A DNA stretch of 64,000 nt, taken from assembly GCA_013396995.1 (NCBI GenBank), contig VWZP01005262.1:965863-1029862 (forward strand), in the 5' to 3' direction. The stretch comes from Dicaeum eximium. Its lineage: Eukaryota; Chordata; Aves; Passeriformes; Dicaeidae. The stretch's first letter is position 1. Each line of letters opens with the position of its first letter. Position numbers and translations under genes: made by a program. The notes below the pieces were generated by a model. It worked only from the letters and a program-made list of their open reading frames with translations, did no database searches and was not told the DNA's origin. Of this stretch, positions 48,173 through 62,220 are shown piece by piece.

Positions 48173-51100
48173 CTAATTCCTACGGAGAGTTCCTGTTTTT
48201 CTTGAATTTTATGATAAATTTTCCCTTTTTCTGGCATGTAGGCAAAGCCAAGACATGGCTAGTTGATGGTTTGGTTGTGTTTAGGTTTTTTTATTGGCAC
48301 AAAAGTTTCTAATATTTTTTAAAAGAAAAGCAGATTTCTGTCACTAAAAGTCAGTGAAAAGGAGAGATACACAGACCAGTGCCCTACCAATGGATGTTTG
48401 GCCTCAACCAAGATGAAAGACAGAAAGGGCATGAAGAAAGAACAGAGATTAAAATAACTCTTTCCAATCTCACAATAGCTGTGAGTCAGAAAAATACTTC
48501 ACATGCAGCTCTTCTAAGCTGTTGCATTCATAACTCTCTCTATTGCACAGGTTCCAGTAAATTCACAACAAAATATGTGAATATGAATAAAAACCAACAT
48601 ACTGCTGGTTTTAGCACAGGGTACCCCATTCACAAGCTTTTATTCACTTCTCTCTGGAGGTAATTCCTACTTCCTTTTCTTAGAAAAACAACTGCCTGAT
48701 TTCCAAGAATGAGGGACCACTAGCACCTGTGGTGGGACATGTGCTGTCCCTCCCCTCTACAAGACCTAGAAGTGGCAGGGCAGAAAACTGCAAGAGCACA
48801 TGTGGTAGACCTATCTGTGTCACACAAATAGATGTCATAGATAAAAGACATGATTGCCAGAGCGGTGGGATACCTACCCCTTTCTTGATTCACTAAGTTA
48901 CTTCCACCTCAGGCATGTTCAGGAGGTCAGACTTTTGGGAAAGGGAAACAAATGCAACAATTACTAGAAACTTTTTAATATCATAGCTATTGACACTCAC
49001 TTTTAATAACATAACTTTTATTCAAGGCTGAATATGAATCCCATTTTAGCCACAGTGTCTGACTGGCCATTGGCTGCTTGAGAAACAAGATAAATGATTG
49101 CTCTGTCTCACCAAAGACAACAGTCCATTATTACAAGTCCATATGTGTGACCCTCAACCAAGCTGTCTATAGCAAAAAGAAGCCCTTTGACACCCAGGAA
49201 CACCAAAGTTAAATGACAGACAATGGATGTGAGATCAAAACTTAATGATATATGATTATGACTGAGAAACAATTTGCTTAATGCAAGTAAGTCACTATTT
49301 AAAAACTAGGGAATGCACTAACAGCTTCAGCTTCAAGGGTAACATTAACAGTATTGATAATGTGCTAACAGTAATTTACAATTTTACTTATTTCTTTATT
49401 ATCTTACCTGGACCATCTTACTGACAAGTCAGACTTGGTCTGGAAAGGTTACAGTGTCTGATGGCTAACTTCAGAAAAACATCATAATCATGTTCCCGTG
49501 TTAAAAATTTTAAAATAGAGACATTTCTTTTTCCCCTTCTCTTTTTTTTTTTAAATTTAATTTTTAATTGAAATGTTCCTTGTACAAATACATGCTGTTG
49601 CAATGATATGTTGCAATGGAGTGCAGCTCTCTGGTATTTTACTCAGAAATATGCACTAATCTGATTGCCTTAATTTTGCAGGAAAGAGGACTCTATCTGT
49701 ATGGCCCTTCTGTGGCACATAAAGATGCAGCTGCTATAAATCACAGAAATGGTGACATTACTGAAGGGAGAGAGAGCTGCATGTAGCATTTTTCCTGACC
49801 TCTTTGCAAAAGAGTCAAGTCTAGAGTTTAATGAAATGAAATCTCTTTCAAGGGAATCCGAATGAGGCTGCCTCTACAGCACTGTTCTGGGGAAATTATT
49901 TCAGCTGGCCTCTGAGAAGATTTACACCTAGGTCTTCAGTGTCAGAAGTTAAGGCAGGCTGCATTCACTACCTGGAGACCTTCTTATCACTTCTTATCCT
50001 AAAGCCAGGAGCTTCCTCTGAAATTGCTTGAAGTAAAAATGTTTTAGGTACAGAAAAGATATAAACAAATTAATAAGAGCCCAAGATCACTATAACTTTC
50101 ATATCAAAAAGTATTAACCTACCTAGAAATTTCCTGACCATAGCAGGGAAAGAGATTAAAGTTGTTTTTCACTCAAAAAAAGGTCAAAGGATGGAGTAAG
50201 TTATTTTCTTCTCGTTAATAGTAATGGTTACTGTCTGTGTTACAACAGTTCTTATACTAGGCACAATATTTAGTCAGAAAACTGTTTTCCTGTCGTAAAC
50301 TGAATAAACTAATGTTTGAAATTTATTTTTATGATATAGTTTTCTCTATTAATTTGGATATTTTCTATTCAAACTACTAATTTCATTCAATAAGAGAACA
50401 AATTTCAGTAAAGAATTTGGTTATTGCTTAACATAATTTACTACAAAAATTATATTCAAGTAAATTCCTTTATTACTCAAACAACTGAACTATTAAAATA
50501 GTTTTCTATTAATAAGCCACTACTCTCTCATCAAGATTAAGCAACTGGTGTTTTTTTCAGATCTTAGCAAATACTTATAATATACTTAAATTAAATGTTT
50601 TGATGTATGTCCCAATTTGCTTAATATTAAAGAACTGCAATATCACACAGCTGTGTGAACATTTATTTAAGTAGCTGATCTTTAAAATCACACATTTAAA
50701 CAATTTGATTGAAGCTGGGAAAAGAGAGTATTTAGAGTACTCAAGCATTTAAATACAATGATTTAAAAGGAAACAACCAAACACCCTGATTTCTAAGAGA
50801 CAGAAACACCTATTCTTCTGTAGTACTGTAAAGGGTCTGAATTTCTCACCAGATATTACAGGCAGAAAGGTCAACAACTATGCAAAATAAATGATGAGTT
50901 TAGAACAATCACTATATCCAGCTGTTACAAAGTAAGCAGACTCTGTAAGCCTGTCTGCCAGGTGCAGGCCTCTTTTCCCTGTGGGGGTGATCATGATTTC
51001 AGAAAATGATGCAGTAAACAGTATTACTAGATACCCAGGGAAAATACCTACCAGTGTGATTGCAAACCTAAGGGCCCTCTATAGAAATATGGGGAAAAAT

Positions 51101-54100
51101 ACTTTGGCATATCAGTTTTATTTTAAAATAATTATTTTTATTAAATATATCTGTAGAAATACTACAAAATTATAATCTAAAAATAATTACCCAAAAAATT
51201 CCAGAGTTCCTCTTTGTTGGATGAATCACATTCTGCCACATTTACCTCCAATACTCAATGTCCTGCATTCTTGTCGCTGTATGTAAAAAGTCATCTAGTT
51301 ATAAGTACAAGTATTGAGAGAATTAAATGAGAAGTACCATCCCATTAAAAATGCTATTACCCTCTTTGATGGGAAAAAGTGGGTATTTTGTGACTCATAT
51401 GTTCAAAATTTCTTTGCATTTTGAAGAAACAGCTTCACAGAGAGCTCTTCATACTCATCTGCTGCCTTTAAAATTTGCCTAGAAGCTTTATTCAAACAAT
51501 TTTGAATAAAAATATATCCAAAGGAAAGTGGTTCAATCAGGAATTCATGTAATTAGAAGGTTTTACTAAGATTATTGGTTCTCCTTGCAACATAGTGAAT
51601 CCTAAAATTTGGACCCATTCTCCCTACTAACAAATGACTTCCTGAATAATCATTCCCTCCTTTATTTTTATTTTTTTACCTTTTTGTACTCAGGAAAAAA
51701 AAAAAAAAAGAGGAATCATGGTCAGAGCCTAACATATGGCACATGGACTTCTGCCAGTGCTTCTCTTTTCTAATTTGAAATATCCTTCCTGCTGTTTAAA
51801 TCTTTGGTCAGCCTTAAGAGTACTCAGCAGTCCTCAGGAATCAGCTGTAGTGCTTTCGGAAATTATTCCTAAAGTACTATTAAAATCAGTGCAGAAATTC
51901 ACCAGCTACATTTTCTTTTATTTATTTATTGATGTCAAGGATCTATAACCAGAAACTACAAAAGAATTAAGCATCCCAAGGCCCCCCTTGACCAGGAATA
52001 TGACTTGAAGAATATGCCTATAGAGTTCAAGATGCACAGAAATATAACAGCAGGTTTGTAAGCAGTGCTTGTCTCTTTCTGCATCTGCCAAGCATTATTC
52101 AAAATGGGAGGTGAATCTAAAGCAGAGGACAAAACCATTAGAAAATATTTTGCTGATGTTTCATGGCCCATCCTATCACTGGCTGCAGGGTGAACAGTGA
52201 ACAAAAGACCTGTAGGAAGCCAGACCCATGTATCTGATTGTGCCTGGAAATTCCACATTCTTTGGAATTATGACACCAAACTTTTGTAGCACAAAAGAAA
52301 GAAGCCTTATCAAGGATAAAATACTGGAATATAATTTTATTACCATCCTAAAATAAATTTTAAAAAAAAAGGAGGGGGGGGAGGGAAGAGAGAGGTGGAA
52401 GCAGCACAGGCTTAGGCAAAAATTTAAGGTTCGATCAACTTCAGGATACATGGATCAGTAAGGTAGCTCTAAGCAGAAAGTTACCCAAAGCTGTGAACAC
52501 AACATTTAGTTTATAGGAGGTCGGTGTTCTTACTGGGTTTGGCTGCAAGCCAAAGCCAGCTTCTGATGTAGCATGAGCCTGTAGTGCAAGGGCTGGCACA
52601 GACCCCCTGACCCTGCGCTGTCAGTCCGTCTGTCCTAGCAGCCCAGCGAGTGAGACCCAGCACTGCAGAAAATCACAGCAGTAGATTTAGAGGCTCTGAG
52701 GGAGTGTAATGGGGAAATTGCATGGTTTCTTTGCTTGTTGTGTATGTCTTTACAAATCTGCATCCAACGTTTATGGACAAAATCACTCTCACATTCACTG
52801 AAAGTAGTGCTCTATAGTATTCCCATGAACCAGGAGGAACAGAAGGCATAGCGTTTTCCTGGGGGGAAGACAAATCAAGGGTAACCCTGGCTTCTTCTCC
52901 TTTTAAGCCCAAGAACAATATCATAATCCCTAGAAATATAATGGGAGACCAAAACAAAAAGTTCTCAGATTATATTTTGGCAGTGTGACTTTCTCCTGGC
53001 TTTGCAGTGATGAGAACAAGCTTAAGTGCAGACAGGTCTATTTTTCCCCTAGCCAGAAAACAAAGGTCTCAGAGCTAAAATGTCACATTTCTTCTTATTT
53101 TCTATTTTCACATTGTAGTCAAAAGCTGAGGCTGACATTTTGTCTTTAACTCTGATAGTTGCAAAAAAAACCAAAGGAAAAGCACAAAGGTGTGAGGAAC
53201 AAAGGACAAAGTATTCCTCAGATTTGCTTCCAGTTTCTGGATTTTGGTCACTCATGACTGTTACTGGGCCTTGTGCCACACAAGTCTTTTGGAGTATGCA
53301 CTGACCATGTGGCTGTAACCAGCCTTTTCTGCAGTGCCATCAGGGTAAGGAGCACTGTGGGTTCCTGGCCTTTGACCATATGCACAGATGCTTCTAGTTG
53401 CTGTGTCAGCTTCTTCTGCATCAAAGCTAATTTCTTTTTCTTATCAGAAAGCACAAATATTCCCCTCTAACTGTCCCCAGGCTATATACTGAGTTTTTTG
53501 TTAAGTTAAATTAAATTAAATGCACCTTAGATATCGTGATTATAATAATTTTCCCCATCAGTTTTAGAGTAGTACGCCTGAAGATCCAGATTAGACAATA
53601 TTTTTTCTCCCTGAAATAAAAAAAATGTATGGTAACATTTTATAAAGATGTGGCTTTTTGCCATAGAGAACTGTGGCAGGACCAATTTTTTCATAAGCCA
53701 TTGCAGTTTTGATTAGAATAGGTATTACTCACCTTCTGCATTCCAGAGGTGTTTGAATCTTGCTCCAGTCTTCTTGAATTTTGTAATTTCTGTTAGTGAG
53801 AATGAAAGAGAGAGTTAACTCGTGAATTCAAGCCTCTGGTGAAAACACAGTGGCAAGTAACTCACTCACAACTGATAATCCTGTAAATACAAACCATTTA
53901 CAAAGGGTCAAAGGCATTATTTCTTGATCTTAACGGCCCTCACTCTGAAACCAAGATGAGACATAGTGGCAACCATTCCTATTGCTGACTTACATATTTT
54001 TGAACAAGCCAAGAAATTACAATAGAAGAGATTGTTAAAAATACAGCTGGAAAACTGTATATCATATATGTGTTATCTTATATATGATTATCCTGAAAGA

Positions 54101-54131
54101 AATAATTTTTTAACAGCCTAGTGAAAGGTTT
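48173..54131. other. Unique AT-rich DNA, no gene seen
   Basis: Six kilobases without a recognised transposon or gene. Small items are a perfect 16-bp palindrome (50643-50658, centred on CAGCTG), A-runs near 51690-51705, a poly(A)/poly(G) junction at about 52363-52384, three TTAAA units near 53503-53520, and a GC-richer patch at 52520-52680 that I cannot assign. Open frames of up to 100 codons lack motifs. Confidence 0.55.
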
Positions 54132-54204
54132 CCCTGCTCGAGGCAGGAGCTTGAATTAGATGGTCTTTGAGTTCCCTTCCAAATCAAACCATTTTATGAT
54201 TCTT
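54132..54204 (+). mobile_element. CR1 LINE 3'-terminal stub
   Basis: 'gcaggagcttgaattagatg' then 'gtctttgagttcccttccaa' and 'attttatgattc' match the last 70 or so bases of a sense CR1. It is strongly 5'-truncated. Confidence 0.85.
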
Positions 54205-54894
54205 TTCTAAAAGAAGTTCTTCTGTCCATTAGACACTATTTAGACCAGCTGCTGTTAGAGGATTAATGGAAAACCAGGGGGTTATGTTAACATTAAAATT
54301 TTCCAATACCACTTTTCATTGTTTGAAACACTTCTCGCTGAAAATATGAAGACTTTAGCTTAGATAGCATGAGGAAGAAGAAAGAAGAAGACAGAAGCTG
54401 CTTATGTTCTGATAAATCAAGATACCAGAGAACATAAGAGGAGAAACAAACAGATACAGTGCCAGTATATTTGCTCATTACTAAGTATAGGCACTTCACA
54501 AAAATTACTTAGTGTTACTTGTACTGCTTGTCCCCACTATTTTCCCCCCATTTTCTCCCTGCCTCAGTGGAACACATCCCATATGATTCTTCCATTACTC
54601 TCTCTTTTGTTTGTTTTCTCTTTTTCTGAAAGCAGGTCTCCACATAAGGATAGCATTTAAATCTGATTATGCAACCTGTAGGAACACAGAGCACAGAAAT
54701 GAATGTAATAAATGTAATGTATAGCACAAGGCAGTCTTCTATCTTTTATTTGCCATCATGATTTTTTAGGGAAAAACAGGAGAGTAAACAGAAGAAATGG
54801 AAAAGTGTTGTCAAGGTCACCAACATTTCTCTGGTGCAGGATTTCCCCAGGTGAAATTATTTTAATTTACAATTTTGCAAAGATAAAAAAGGCC

Positions 54895-55150
54895 CTGCTG
54901 TGAAAACCACAATATTCACTGTAGCGTGTGGTGTTGATGAGCTCCACCAGATGATAACGCAAATTGAAACCTCACATTTCTAAGACCTTTCATTAGTGGG
55001 GGAAGAAAATCGTGTGAAGAGTTATAATACAGTTAATGGTATTGCAGGGTTGCTCTCGCTAATTTTACAATTCTGTTACGCACATAGGTTATCATACTAA
55101 TTAGCTTCATCTGGAATATTAGTCATCTTAATAGAGGGCTTTCATATTTT
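54895..55150. promoter_or_regulatory. Candidate conserved noncoding element
   Basis: The block contains an AACCACA core (RUNX-like, near 54905), TAATTA at 55098-55103, 'gctaattttac' near 55059, and several CG dinucleotides (near 54925, 54958, 55010, 55057, 55080) that are otherwise rare in this part of the window. Retention of CpG and dense homeodomain-type cores suggest selection, but this is inference without alignment. Confidence 0.25.
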
Positions 55151-58100
55151 CCTTTTACTTCAGTTCTAAAGCTTGCAGTTGGATGGTTTCAGACCACAAT
55201 AAAATTCACAAATCTCACAAAAGAGATCAAAACTGGATAATAGGAATTTAAACAAACCACTCTGCTGTAGACATGCCACCAAAAGGAAAGCAGTGCAAGA
55301 GAACTATCCAGTAGTTATCAAATTCAAGTCTATGAGAGGTACAAGAGGTACACCCCAAAGGTCAGAAGAAAAGCTGGAAGGTGCCATATACTGCTTTCCA
55401 GATTTTGCTGAGTTTTTTGGTTTTGTGGTCTTGAGATTTTTTGTAATCTCAGATTCATCCTCCAGACTGCTGCGACAGCCAATGTCTCTAAAGACTCAAC
55501 CAGATTTAAACTAAAGAGTTAAATTTTAAACAAGTCATGTCACCAGCACTGAGCAGCTCTGACAGAAGACAAGCACTAGATCTAGCTCTTCTCCTTAGTA
55601 CAAAGGCTTGCATTTAGCATCTACTCAACAATGAAAACACCTCCACTGTGAAAAACAGAATCCTGAAAAAAAATTGAAATTAATTCTACCAAAAAAGAAA
55701 AATTTTTTAAAAAAAAGGGGGGCGGGTTAAGATGCCTTTCATGATTTTTAAATTGCTTAATTAGTTTGCTCCTTTGTTGTGATGTTCCCAAAAGTATTAC
55801 AGCAAATATGCAAAGGCAACAAGCCATTCAAAGAAATCTCACCACTCTGAGAAAAAGTTTTTAGAACAGAGAGAGTTTTTATGATTGAAAATTAAATCAA
55901 AATTATGAATGGAACTCTTATCATATGCCTGAGTTCATTCAGAAGAAAGCAGTCTTGAGTATTTACATTGACCCATTTGCTAATTTTCTTGTTCCAAATT
56001 ACAACAAATGACAGCTCCAGAGAGGACCTATACTTCTCTAAGTGTCCTGTCACAACTAGAGAACCCCTTCTTTACTATACTTTATTTGCTCTTAGTCCAA
56101 AGCTTAAAAACTTCAAACCAGAAAGACAATATTAAATGAAAAATTATCATAAGTGATGTTGTTAAAATTTCATAAACTTCACTGACAGGAAGAATAGTTT
56201 TAAAAGATTGTAACATTCTCTACACAAATAGTCAAAGTATGTGGTAGTTTTCGATACAATCTTTAATTTTATATTGATGGCTGCATGTTTTATGGGCTCC
56301 AAAGAGTTTAGAATTGCCTCAGCTTCAAGGCAACTTACTTGCTGATCTATATTCTTTATTGAAAAAAGTTTGAAAGAAAATTTTATTTATTGAGCAATCA
56401 CAAACACAACAGAAGCAAAGTTCTGAGTAAATTGTTACTACTGAAGCAGAAGTTTAGACAGGATTAGGAAATTTTCCCCCCATTCCTACTGTTTTGCTAA
56501 GGCCACCATGAAATACCATGTTTGCAATGTTAACATGATAAAACAGCATTGTGTTGAGAGCAAATAATCTTCAAGATGTTCTAACCTGAATTATTTTTGT
56601 TAATGGAGATACCCTCTCATAATTATTTTCCCATGACAGGAAATAGTGATTTTCCAAATCTCTGTAGTTTGGTTTTGTGTTTTCTTCAGAAAAGGTGGTG
56701 ACTTCAGGAGCAGTTAAACTATTCCAAAAATGGAGTAATTTATATGGGCAAAAAGACAACGACTTTACATATTTAGTATTCATAACATTAATATTATTGC
56801 TGCTTTTAAATGGCTTAAGGAAACTCGGACAGTAACTTTCTGCAGGTTCATGGCAGATTTTGTTTTCAATGTTGCTTTTAGTGTCCCTGTCCCAATAGAA
56901 AGATAAATATTTTTTCAGCTAGAGAAAACACAGAAAGAAACAAAACCTCTCTGGCATATCCCAGTGATGACTCTCCCAGTGCTGAAAGTAAGAAATATCA
57001 AATACAGTTTAAAAAATATTGTCATCTATGGCTCTGTTAAAAAAGGATGAGACAAGGGAAAAAATCATAAGAATTTGTTTTGATCTTGAGAATATTAAAA
57101 TCTCTTGATTTTAATAAGGACAAAAAAGAGCCAGTCTTTTGAAAACAATTTTTTCCAGTTGAACTGATGGTATTCTTCATTTGTATAATTTTATACACAG
57201 ATAAAAGAATCAAAAATAGCACTTAGTTTGGTTTGCCATTGAAGGTTTATAACTGAGCACACATGCTACTTTTGGAGTTCTGATGCAGTCAGTAAGAAAC
57301 TACCTCACTTAAGTCATAGGAGTCATTGCATTAAAGGAAAGACCTTCTGGTGTGTTTTGTATTACATGGAAACAGCTGTTCTCATCATTATTGGAAGCTG
57401 TCCATAAAAATCGTGTCTGAAGAACACAAAGGTATTCAGTTATGCTACTGAAAGAATGTGTTTAAGCTTCTTACAGACCTGGAAGACCATAAACTTAATA
57501 CTTCATAGTATGTTATTCGATTGTGTTTATGTTGCATGTTAAGGAATTATTCCTAAAAAAAAAAAGAAACTGATTTAAAATGTCAGAAGTTAACTTTTTT
57601 ATTCTGAATGCATTGGATGTTAAGGGACACTTGTATTTGTAGGTGGACTGTACCAATAAAACTGTGGACTTTTTTCTCTTGAAATGGTATGGAAGAAAGT
57701 CAGTGAAAACAGGAACAAGGGGGTAAGAAGTAAAAACAAGTCAGTGGCAGTTCTCTGCTTAAATGACCTCAGTGTTTTCAGCTATCTATCAATCTCTGCT
57801 TCAGGGGATATTGCACAGTTTCCTTTGAATAAAATAGAGTGAAGGAAAATGTATAGCCCTGACTTTTGGAGTCCTGGATATTTCTCAGCTCCATTTAAAG
57901 CTGAGAATGCAAAGTTCAGACTTAAAATATTTTGGTAAGTCATAAATCTCTCCTTCTTAAGGTTTGTGAAAGGTGAACACAGGAGGGTGAGTTTCCAGAT
58001 AATTTTAAGCAGAGTAAAAACGGAAAATATTTATAAAAGCTGGACTGTTCATCTTCTTTCTCAGCCCTGTGGAAGAAGATTTTGTTTGGATGATGGGTTA

Positions 58101-58264
58101 GATACACTCTGTATACACACATTAGTTCAATGTGATCAAGTATAGGAAGATGTCTATCTTTGCAACTGAAGAGAAGGGAACAGAAAAGTTTGTTTGTTTT
58201 TTGTTCAAAAGGCCTAACCTCAAAAGATACTCAATGTCCTTCACCCCCAGGGGACTGGCTTAGC

Positions 58265-58375
58265 ACATTGCTGAACCAGCCACTAATTGCTTTGTTAGAT
58301 TATTTAATTAACCCTGAACAAACTCTCTTAGGGGATGCAACAAGGGGCATTTAGCCAATCTCCCTCGACATGAAA
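58265..58375. promoter_or_regulatory. Candidate conserved noncoding element
   Basis: The short stretch has TAATTG at 58284-58289 and the palindrome TTAATTAA at 58304-58311, about 20 bp apart (roughly two helical turns), within non-repetitive sequence. Paired sites with this spacing are seen in homeodomain-bound enhancers. No conservation data are available. Confidence 0.2.
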
Positions 58376-61300
58376 ACCTTGACTGGTGAAAGATGAGAAG
58401 GTAGAAAAAGCAGCCCCACTGGAAATTACATTGCTGACATTTTGCAGAGGGAGACCTACTCAACATAGTATTTAATTAGCACAAATATCATTTCACACAC
58501 CTATTTTTAGATTAATTTTTAAAACTTGAGAGTAAGATTTTTTTCCTTGGGATTCACTTTGGAAAGTGACATTGCTTTCCTGTCTCTTACCATCCCATCT
58601 ATTTATTGGGTAACTCATTGATAGCAGGGGATGTAACAGCTGAAGAAGGAACGAGGCTACAAATGTTTACCAGGATACCAGTCCATTTATTTCAAGTGGC
58701 TTCTTAGGACAGCAACAGCTGGCATTGTACCTGTCCACACAAAAATCTCTAAAAAGCATGACGTGGAATGATGTGATACCACAAGTACAGTTCTGAGAGA
58801 GGACAAAGGAAAATAAAGCTCAATTGCAGTCTATCATATGTAAGGTGTACTTAGATTGTGCTAAACAACTGCTTTAACTGTAAACATCAGCAAACACTGC
58901 ATACACTTCAGCACAAATCAGTAATGAGTCTCAATGGAACTCTACCAAAAAGAGCTGGTTTAGATTCAAGACTGGAAGGAAAAACAATCTGGGTTAAGAA
59001 ATGATGCCTCATCTGAGCAGCCTCATATATTACTGAGGAGAAAGAAAAAGTTCTAATGTTTTCAGTCTAACTTTTGAAGGTTTTGGCAAAGACTTTGGAA
59101 ACTGATTCATAATTTAAGAACAATTAAAACAAGTATGATATCATACTATCCAGGAAAGCTACTGTAGGATATTTTATTGAACGTGTCTGGTCCAGCTGGG
59201 GTGAGCAATTATCAAACACTGATGTCCACACAGGAATGAAGACCTACATAACTGAAAGTTTGCACAGCTGCATTTTTTGGGAACTCATGACAGAGCTGCT
59301 AAATTGTAATATCCAACACATGGCTCTTTTTTGAATACATTTATTAAGATATTAAGTATACCAGACCACCAAAAAATGCCCAAGGCAACCATGCAGTGTG
59401 CACTTTGAAATCTGAAGCACAACAAGCTTTAACTGCTTCCTGCTTGGGGATCTCTTTTCCTTCATATTTTCCAACAGAAGACAAAAATGGCAGTGTCCCA
59501 TGGACATAGGATGTACTCACTCTCATGTGATTTTGAAACACGTTTTCATACCTGTATTTTTTAAAGACTATTATAGCACTGTGAATTACATCCTCAATGT
59601 CTGTTAGACTGAAAATACTAGGAAATTTAGGATTAAAGCTTAAATTATTTTTTTAAAGGCTCCCTTTAACTGCTTTCAGAGCCTTGAAAAAGTCAAAAGA
59701 ATAAGTATTCCATGGGTCAGTCGACCCAACCAATGGCATAGCAGGAAAGCAAGTACTTGGGGCAGTACTGGAATATTAAATCAAGGGTCCCTGACTCTAC
59801 CATCATTTTCTGTTTCAGTATAAAGAATGACAGCCCAAGTACCTCAATTAACCTCAGTTTTTATGACAACTCTCAGACCAATCTGTTACTATTAAAATAT
59901 AACTACTAGAGTTTCCATGGTAAAAATAACTGCCTTAATTGTTTTCCAAAAATCAATTGGAAATTAATTTCAACAACTGGATGGAAACCAACAGAGTGAT
60001 CATACCATCAATACATTGCAAAATGTTTATCCTTGCATTAAAATCCTCTCCCTATGGGACTCAGATGTTGCCAAAAAGCATGGAAGCAGTTGAGTTGTAG
60101 CTATGCCAACCAGTAGACAGCCAGACACTGTGACAAATGGCATTCCCTCATGCATGAAAGAAAGGCAAAAAACCAAACATGCTATTGGAGTTTTTCTGAT
60201 GTCCAGCCATGGCTACTGGCTCATGTAGGTCACCACCAGAAGTGTTTGTGAGGATACCAGATATGCCAATTCAGCATGAAAACTTATCTGTATTTTGCCA
60301 AGAAGCACAAATTCAAGGCCTAAAGGTTGTCTTGAATTCTGCTGGCAGACAAGCTATGGACACAAAAGCTTTTAGGGCCCTTTTATGCTCCCTTTCCCAG
60401 CATTCAGTTGTGCTCTCCAGCCAAACTCTCCCAGGTAATTTATCAAATGGGAAAATGGTAGTGGGTAATGGAAATCTTTTTTGGTAGTGTGGAATGAGAT
60501 TTGACAACTTATTCCCTCATTGGAATATTTTTGGCATGCTGTAGTTTACAAGAAAAGTTTGTATTATAAAGTAAAATGTTGCTGTGGTAATTGATGGTAG
60601 TGTAAATATAATTTCCTAATTTATTCCATATTTCTGCCAACCTTATTTTTCTAGCTGGTTTTATACTTTATTGGCTATTAGAATAGAATACGGAGAGTGT
60701 CCTTTATTATTCCATGAAAAAAGATATTTCAAATTTTGCAGTATAAATCCTCTGCTTTTCCAATGCTGCTTCTCTGCTGCAGCTCAGTTATCAGAATAAG
60801 AAAAAAGCTTAAGCCAGGGTTAGGGTTTAACTAGCAATGAATTTAACTTTATTGCGATATTTATGAAAGCTTTTAAAATTGTGGTTAAGTGGAAATCTTC
60901 CATGTCATTTCAGTCAGTATTTTCTGAGAAGGAGGACTTTAAAAAGCTGCGAAGTTATAAGCTTTTCCCTCATTCCTCTGCCCTTCTCCTCTTCAGCTCT
61001 TTCCCTGAGTCCTTCCTTCATGTCCCAGTGGTCTTGGAAAATTGGGGTTTTTTGTGTTGAACTGTATTTTTAGCAAACATGTATCCATGTTACCTATAAG
61101 ATAAGCAAGGAGTTTGAAAACTGGGACCAAGAAGCCCCAGGCAGCTTCCAGGCCATTGCAAGTATAGCAATTATTACTAGTGGTACAGCAGCTGTGAGAG
61201 CTGTTATTTGACTTTATCAAGTTGCACTTAGAGCTCTTAAGAACCAGTTTCCTAGGAGTATGTTTCTCGGGATTGACGGAAAATTGGATCTTGAGCATAG

Positions 61301-61963
61301 TTTTCCAAACCACTCCCTCTCCTTTTCAGAGGAGAAAACTGAGTATGTAAAGAAGGTAGAGAATATTAGCATGGCAGCAAAATAAATTGTGTTGGATTAA
61401 TGACCTATAAATGCAATAGAGACTGCTTGTTTGGGGCATATTCTGAGGTGTCTTCCACTGGCTGAGAATTCCTGTGCAGCTTGTGAAACTCAAAGGTGTT
61501 TGCCAGGGCAAGATCTTCAAAGGTTTAAATTATTTTTCAGGACAGGTGAAGCTCTGATAATCTAATATCTGAGGAAAAAATGAAATTTTACTCACAGTCT
61601 GGAATAACTAACTAAGTAAGGCTTTCTCTTTCCCCAATAGCTGTCTTAGTTGTAGCCCACTTGAACAGCCCTGAAAAAACAGGATGTTCTTTCCTAACCT
61701 CTGTCTTCCAAGGATTTTATTCTCATAACCAGACTTTCTATCCTGCTCACTCTTACCTGCTTCCCCTGTACCCTACACATGCTGTACTTCTGTCTGCATC
61801 TGAGGAGGCCTAGAAAGTACCAGCCTACACTTCCCAGGAGCTGCATGGGATTAGAAAACTCTCCAACAAACAGTAAGCTGTGAATGAGAACCCCTTGTTC
61901 TGGGGACTATATACATAATGTCAATACTTATCCTGGGAAGAAAAGTTTTAGCCATTTGGTTTA

Positions 61964-62220
61964 TATCATAGAACCATGGAATGGTTTTTCTTGGAAGGAA
62001 CCATCAAGATAATTTCATTCCAACCTAGGAACACCTTCCACTAGACCAGATTTTTCAACTCCCTGTCCTTGAGCACTTCCTAGGATGGGGCACCCGCAAT
62101 TTCTCTGGCAACCTGTTCCAGTATCTCACCATCCTAACAGTAAAGAATTTCTTCCTAATGTCTAACCTAAACCTGCCTTCTTTCAGTTTATACCCATTAC
62201 ACCTTGTCCTACCACTACAC
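61964..62220 (-). mobile_element. CR1 LINE 3' fragment, antisense (first of two)
   Basis: The element starts at its 3' end with 'atcatagaaccatggaatgg', then 'attccaacctaggaacacct', 'ttccactagaccagattttt', 'aggatggggcacccgcaatt', 'gtatctcaccatcctaacag', 'taaagaatttcttcctaatg' and 'cccattacaccttgtcctac'. It stops exactly where a second antisense CR1 begins. Confidence 0.93.

Larger units (their letters stand above)
54205..61963. other. Unique AT-rich DNA with possible conserved blocks, no gene seen
   Basis: No transposon is recognised in 7.7 kb, the longest repeat-free run in the window. Two blocks (54895-55150 and 58265-58375) are listed separately as enhancer-like. Open frames of up to 106 codons (60993-61313 minus; 60209-60487 plus) lack recognisable motifs. 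Confidence 0.55.

Noticed and set aside
52425..52445. 'ggttcgatc' resembling a tRNA T-arm
   Set aside because: No cloverleaf or A-box at the needed distance.
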